Below, piece by piece: positions 59,758 to 64,000 of a stretch of 64,000 bases of DNA. This DNA is from a virus, in IMG/VR virus record IMGVR_UViG_3300036768_000756, positions 1-64,000 of that record. One strand, given 5' to 3'. The position numbers and the translations under genes are program-made. Every line of letters starts with the position of its first letter. Position 1 is the first letter of the stretch. The notes under the pieces were generated by a model, which had not been told where the DNA came from, ran no database searches, and saw only the letters and a list, made by a program, of their open reading frames with translations.

Positions 59758-61032
59758 TTATGCCATCTCCAGTACTGCGACCGCCTCGGGCTCCATGAGT
59801 TTGCCGCCCTTCCTAGACCAGATGGCAAAACCCATGTGCGGCGCGTAGCGTTCTCGCAGCGGAATCAGGAGCAGGTCGGATCGGTCCACGATATAGTACT
59901 GGGTCAAGTCGCCAAAGAGCATCGGCCGCTGTCCGGATGCGACCGCGGGAACGAAGCCGCTGCGGAAAATGGGCCTGTCGAACAGGGTCAATACGTTTTG
60001 GCCCGGCATGAAAATCGGCCGCTGGGCGCTGTCCTTGAACCGGAGCATCTGCGCGAGCGCGCTGCGGTGGATCAGCCACACGCCCTGCTCCGCATACTCT
60101 TCGCGCACGGCGGTGTAGAGATTCACCACGTCGTCATAGGTGATCTGTGTCGCCGATCCCGCAGTAACCACAGGCGTGCTCGTATCGGTGAACACGCCTT
60201 GCGGCTTTTGCGAACCGTCTCCGACAATGAACGCCTTGTCCTCGGACAAGGCCTCTTGCCGCGAGATGATATCCGCCAACACGGCCTCCAGATCCACCTC
60301 CGCGTCTTCAATCGTCGCACGAGACGCGACTACGTGGCCTGGCTCCCACGGCCACACGCGAATCTCGCGCCGTTGGAATTGCTGCTGTAGCGCCGTGCGA
60401 GCGGCGACCGGGTCGAGCCCCGCATTGCCCGGCCAGGTGTCCGTGATCTGCCCGGACACGTACTCGCCCGAGGGCGCCACGTATGGCTCCTGGTATACGT
60501 CGCGGCTCGTTCGTCGGACTGTGCAGAGTTGCCTCATCAGGCCCGTGCGTCGCCGTGCGATACGTACCGTCGCAGCAAGCTGTGGCGGGACCAGCAGATC
60601 TTCGCCCGTCGCCGACGGTGGCGCCGCAGTCCACTGGAGTCGCCAGCCGACCCCGCTGTCTCCAGCGGCCAGATAGGTCTGCCGCTCCGCGGGAGTCAAC
60701 GCGGCCTCGCCCTGCGAGCACCATGCGCGAAATGCCTCACCCCACGGGCGCACCGGCTCCTGGGGCTGCGCGACGTGCGTGCGCGCCGGAATCGACGCGG
60801 TCAACGTCGCCGCAGGTTGCGGCTGCGTAAGTGCCTCGGCTTGTTGACGGCGCTCCTCATACTGCTTGAGTCGTGCGGCCCGTGCCTGCGCGGCCTCCAT
60901 CGCATGATCGAGCTCCGCCACCGCGCGCTCGAACTGCTCGACCGCATCTGCGGGCCATTGTTCCCCGTAGCGCTGGTCGAGCTCGGCTCGGAGCGCATCT
61001 ACCTTCGCGACTGCCTCAGCTAGCATGCTCAT
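59758..61032 (-). CDS. Major capsid protein, HK97 fold (right)
   Basis: A 424-residue partner of 26041-27315. ATG 61032 after AGGAGGTAACT; the frame continues upstream without an RBS. By eye it is among the best-conserved proteins between the units. Confidence 0.92.
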   Translation of the reverse strand: MSMLAEAVAKVDALRAELDQRYGEQWPADAVEQFERAVAELDHAMEAAQARAARLKQYEERRQQAEALTQPQPAATLTASIPARTHVAQPQEPVRPWGEAFRAWCSQGEAALTPAERQTYLAAGDSGVGWRLQWTAAPPSATGEDLLVPPQLAATVRIARRRTGLMRQLCTVRRTSRDVYQEPYVAPSGEYVSGQITDTWPGNAGLDPVAARTALQQQFQRREIRVWPWEPGHVVASRATIEDAEVDLEAVLADIISRQEALSEDKAFIVGDGSQKPQGVFTDTSTPVVTAGSATQITYDDVVNLYTAVREEYAEQGVWLIHRSALAQMLRFKDSAQRPIFMPGQNVLTLFDRPIFRSGFVPAVASGQRPMLFGDLTQYYIVDRSDLLLIPLRERYAPHMGFAIWSRKGGKLMEPEAVAVLEMA

Positions 61033-61603
61033 AGTTACCTCCTCTGACCTTCGTGTGGCGCCACAGCGCCAGTGCCCGCCGCCTGGCGAGCGTCGTACCG
61101 GATGCCGATGCCGAAGCACCGGCGTCGGTTGCGATCTGTTCTGCGATTTGCTCCGCGGCCTCTTGCACTTCGGCCGCGATGAGCTGCACTCGCGCCTGGG
61201 AATTCGCGCCCCATGGCACAAGCGAAATCTCTTGCAGTAGCGCCTGCTCCACAACCCACGTGCCCATCACGTACTGGGCCGTGATCGGAGCAAAGCCAAT
61301 CGATGCCTCGCCAATCACGCCTCGCGTCACGAGCTCGGAGAGATCCGCGCCGTCGCGCGTATCGGTAAGCGAGGCCTCGAAGTAGAGCCCGCGGTCGTCT
61401 TGCCGGAGCACGTCCGGGCGCGCAATCGCACGTGTCGCATCGTGATACGCGAGCACGAGAATGCGGTCGCGGACCGCAGGGAGCGTGAGCGAGCTCGTGA
61501 ATGCATTGGGAAGCAAAACAACGGGGCCCACCGCCTGGCCGTTGGTGCCCGCCGGCCAGAATGGAGAATTCCATGTCGCTGCGTACCCGCCGACTCGGGC
61601 CAC
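61016..61603 (-). CDS. Prohead maturation protease (right)
   Basis: A 195-residue partner of 27299-27886. GTG 61603 follows GAGGACATCTATC. His in LAYHD and Ser in IGEASIGF are conserved. Confidence 0.88.
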   Translation of the reverse strand: MARVGGYAATWNSPFWPAGTNGQAVGPVVLLPNAFTSSLTLPAVRDRILVLAYHDATRAIARPDVLRQDDRGLYFEASLTDTRDGADLSELVTRGVIGEASIGFAPITAQYVMGTWVVEQALLQEISLVPWGANSQARVQLIAAEVQEAAEQIAEQIATDAGASASASGTTLARRRALALWRHTKVRGGNYEHAS

Positions 61604-61623
61604 GATAGATGTCCTCGCGGCGC

Positions 61624-61652
61624 GATATCGCACAACGAGACCGCGTTGTCAA
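61624..61652 (-). promoter_or_regulatory. Internal promoter for protease and capsid genes (right)
   Basis: TTGACA (61652-61647), 17 bases, GATATC (61629-61624); the -35 overlaps the upstream stop codon, as in the left unit. Confidence 0.5.
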
Positions 61653-62422
61653 GATTTGCCAGTCACCACCGTGCGGCACCGGCAATTAGGGTGCGCGGGC
61701 GGCTCTTCACTGCGGGCCCATTCGTCATCGAGGCTCTGCACCTCGCGGTCCCGCGGCTCGCAGATGGGGCAGACATGCTCGTCGTCGGCCGTGATCCACA
61801 TGATCTGCGCGTTGGGCCGCGCCTCGCGAAGTGTCTCGTGCCGCGAGATATTGACCGCGCGGGCCGCTTCCGTGCGAGCGATCGTGAGGGCCCGTGAGTA
61901 TGCCAGCGCCTGCGCGTAGTCGGCTTGCTCTGCGGGGGAGAGTGTCTCCGCCCTGCGTGCAAGTGCCGCCACCTGCCGCGGGTGCAGCGGCACGATGCGC
62001 ACGAGCCCATCGCGGAGCGCCTGCGGTGACAGGCCCTGGTCGAGCGCATCTACCACCGCCGACCGGATTTCCGTGCGCGCCTCCTCGTCGATCGCGGTCA
62101 CTAGCTCCGCACCACGCCGCTCTGCCCAGTCGATCGCGCGCTGGCTCGGGAGCGCGATACCGCCGCCCAGGTCGACCCGCAGCGAGCGGATGCCCAGCTT
62201 TGCGGCCTTGACGAGCTGCTGCTGCAGGGCCGCAATTCTCATGCGCGACACGCCCGCCCGTTCGAGCTCTCGTCTCAATGCCTCGACGTCGCGGGCGGCC
62301 AAGGCATCATCGATGCGCTGCATATCCACCCGCTGCAAGAGCACGCGGTCGTAGCTCCCCACGGCGCGCCGGATGGCTCGCTCGACGAGGTCGATCGTCT
62401 GCCCGACATGCTCGCCCGCCAT
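61649..62422 (-). CDS. Minor head protein, SPP1 gp7 / Mu F-like (right)
   Basis: A 257-residue partner of 27932-28705. ATG 62422 by homology. The Cys cluster (CPICEPRD, HPNCRCRT) is intact. Confidence 0.88.
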   Translation of the reverse strand: MAGEHVGQTIDLVERAIRRAVGSYDRVLLQRVDMQRIDDALAARDVEALRRELERAGVSRMRIAALQQQLVKAAKLGIRSLRVDLGGGIALPSQRAIDWAERRGAELVTAIDEEARTEIRSAVVDALDQGLSPQALRDGLVRIVPLHPRQVAALARRAETLSPAEQADYAQALAYSRALTIARTEAARAVNISRHETLREARPNAQIMWITADDEHVCPICEPRDREVQSLDDEWARSEEPPAHPNCRCRTVVTGKS

Positions 62423-62423
62423 G

Positions 62424-62774
62424 TCATGCCACGGTGACGAGCCCAGCAAGCCCCACGCCGCTTAGGCTGCCGACGGTGAGCTCGACGCGGTAGAACCACC
62501 GGCCTGCAGGGATCGTCGCAAGCGCTGCGCTGCCCCATTCCGCCTGCGGCGGGTCGGCTGAGACATTTGCCGGGAGCGCTGTCCCGGACCCGCCCACGCT
62601 CGCGGAGCAGATGAGCACGGCGCTGTCGATTGCGACGGCCTCGCCTGCATCGTCTCGCACCGCGATCACGAGCGAGCCAGGGGCGCTCCGGTGCATGACT
62701 AGTGCTCGCCACTCTGGCGGCTCGCCGCGCAACGCTGACATCGGAATTTCAATCACTCCAGGTCGCGCGCGCAT
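62424..62774 (-). CDS. Small beta-rich head-operon protein (right)
   Basis: A 116-residue partner of 28707-29057 with only a few changes (GSLSGVGLAGLVTVA at the end). Confidence 0.65.
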   Translation of the reverse strand: MRARPGVIEIPMSALRGEPPEWRALVMHRSAPGSLVIAVRDDAGEAVAIDSAVLICSASVGGSGTALPANVSADPPQAEWGSAALATIPAGRWFYRVELTVGSLSGVGLAGLVTVA

Positions 62775-62777
62775 GGC

Positions 62778-63137
62778 TCACCTCGTCGGGTAGGTGACAC
62801 GGATCAGGATCTCAGCGGTCGGAGTATTGCCCATGGTGTCCGTCGCCTTGACGCGGCAATGGTACGTGTTGCCAAGCCGCTGCGTGCCCGGCAACACCGC
62901 AACGGTCACCGTGTCGCTTGCGGTCACCGTCGGCCCGCCTGCGAGCATGCCTGACGGGTCCGCATCGGGCCTCTTGGCGTCGATCACGCGGCACGTCCAC
63001 GTCGCCGACGTTACCGTGCGCGCCGGGTAGACTACCCAGTATGTATCGCGCACATCGGGCACGTGCTCGATCGTGGCATGGTAGTCGAGCGCCCATGCGG
63101 GCGTGGCGAGCATTAGCATCAGCAGCATGCGCGTCAT
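62778..63137 (-). CDS. Small exported protein in the head operon (right)
   Basis: A 119-residue partner of 29061-29420. The signal peptide (MTRMLLMLMLATPAWA) is conserved, so export is probably real and selected. Confidence 0.7.
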   Translation of the reverse strand: MTRMLLMLMLATPAWALDYHATIEHVPDVRDTYWVVYPARTVTSATWTCRVIDAKRPDADPSGMLAGGPTVTASDTVTVAVLPGTQRLGNTYHCRVKATDTMGNTPTAEILIRVTYPTR

Positions 63138-64000
63138 GGCTGAGCCTCCACCTGCGCAGGTTCGGTGAGCTCCGACAACCCGGACTTGAGCACATCGCCA
63201 TCCGAGACTCGCGGGAGCCCCATCATCGAGCGCGCCTCATTGCGAGTCAGCAACCCAGCGCCCCAGGCTCGCTCTGCGAGTTGCCATTGCGTGGCGCGGT
63301 GCTCGTCGGCACCGGCGAGCTCCGAGAAGTCCCACACGAGCTCGACTTGCGACGGATCGAGTCCGTAGAGCGGCGCGAGCTGGGTTTCCAGCATCTGCCC
63401 AATGCGGCCGACGAACGGGATAATTACGTCGTGGACGAGGTGTTGCCTCGCCTCGCGGTAGTTGGCGTACGTGGCTCGTTTGAGCCCGATTACGGCGCTC
63501 ACCATGATCGGCGGCACGCCAAGCACCGAGCAGATGCGTGCCTCGACGTGCGCCAGCAGGTCCGCGACATCGATCTCCTGTGGCGACACGCCGACCTCCC
63601 GCACATCGACACGGGACTGCTGGAGCAGCGGGATGCCCGCTTGCCGACCAGATGAGTCCCGCTTGAGTGCTGCTTCGACCCGCATGCGCACGGCCTCGGC
63701 CTCTTCATCATCGAGGTCGTCGCGCGTAGTCAGCACGATCTGTCTGAGCCCGCTCCGCGCTACGTCTCCGACATAGCCCATGAGTGCCCGATCGAGTGCG
63801 ACCTCCGATGCAATCATGGTCCACCGTGCACGCGGCACGAGCGGGTCGTCGGTCGAGGGCACGAGCGTCCATAGGAACGTGCCCGGCAGCATCGTCTTTG
63901 GCCGCCCAGTAGTTGGCTCGCCATAGTCGATCGCTTCCAGGGCGCCAGTGGGCGAGTAGCGCTCCTGGGCAAACTGCGAGGGCCGCGGGAGGATGTATGC
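63134..64000 (-). CDS. Portal protein, C-terminal part (cut by right window edge)
   Basis: A partner of 29417-30679; the N-terminal third lies beyond 64000. The frame is open to the edge (AYILPRPSQFAQERYS). VPPIMVSAVIGLKRATYANY is identical. Confidence 0.92.
   Translation of the reverse strand, partial: AYILPRPSQFAQERYSPTGALEAIDYGEPTTGRPKTMLPGTFLWTLVPSTDDPLVPRARWTMIASEVALDRALMGYVGDVARSGLRQIVLTTRDDLDDEEAEAVRMRVEAALKRDSSGRQAGIPLLQQSRVDVREVGVSPQEIDVADLLAHVEARICSVLGVPPIMVSAVIGLKRATYANYREARQHLVHDVIIPFVGRIGQMLETQLAPLYGLDPSQVELVWDFSELAGADEHRATQWQLAERAWGAGLLTRNEARSMMGLPRVSDGDVLKSGLSELTEPAQVEAQP

Noticed and set aside
1-64000. The tandem units as terminal repeats or concatemer of one phage
   Set aside because: The units differ at many positions, have different iterons and accessory genes, and so cannot be copies of one packaged genome.

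Overview
The window is high-GC DNA of tailed bacteriophages. The recognisable set is an HK97-type head (portal, MuF/SPP1 gp7-like minor head protein, U35 protease, major capsid), a long non-contractile tail (tube protein, G/GT chaperone pair with a -1 slippery run, a tape measure of about 1,255 residues, a LamG-bearing tail-tip protein) and a CHAP endolysin. That points to a siphovirus-like member of Caudoviricetes. AGGAGGT-type ribosome sites and TTGACA promoters fit an ordinary Gram-negative or similar bacterial host. The host cannot be named. I see no integrase, lysogeny repressor, tRNA, partition gene or CRISPR array.

The window holds two related phage genome units head to tail. Nearly every gene from 0.4 to 30.3 kb has a partner about 33.7 kb further right (offset exactly 33,696 from about 7.9 to 18.4 kb). 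The partners differ at many synonymous sites, so they are diverged relatives and not a sequencing duplicate. A 1,418-bp block (17033-18450 and 50729-52146) is the exception: it is identical except for one base. That is what an assembler produces when it walks through two circular or permuted phage genomes sharing one identical segment, so the tandem may be an assembly join. The stretch from one block to the next (17033-50728, 33,696 bp) would then be one complete phage genome, and the two ends of the window belong to the second.

Order of one unit, left to right: (1) a minus-strand replication operon (unknown gene, iteron-binding initiator, loader-like partner), with the origin iterons inside the initiator coding sequence; (2) a divergent early promoter with a palindromic operator; (3) a plus-strand early operon of small overlapping genes, including a recombination pair (annealing-type protein plus Cas4-like nuclease), a fused HTH/ribbon-helix-helix regulator and, in the left unit only, a Dam-type methylase; (4) a bidirectional terminator; (5) a long minus-strand late operon transcribed right to left from portal through capsid, connectors, tail, lysis and host-facing genes; (6) divergent plus-strand terminase genes; (7) a short intergenic region with terminators and a candidate small RNA. 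No gap without a gene exceeds 300 bases.

The most unusual parts are three. The two units carry unrelated iteron families at the same place in the same gene. The last late genes encode a series of proteins with Sec-type signal peptides (Cys-rich beta-helix fibre, Thr-Pro stalk, small Cys-rich proteins, and a resolvase-like domain fused to an exported domain), which virion proteins do not normally need. The early operons also differ by swapped accessory genes. Percent identities and family assignments are judged by eye, with no database search.
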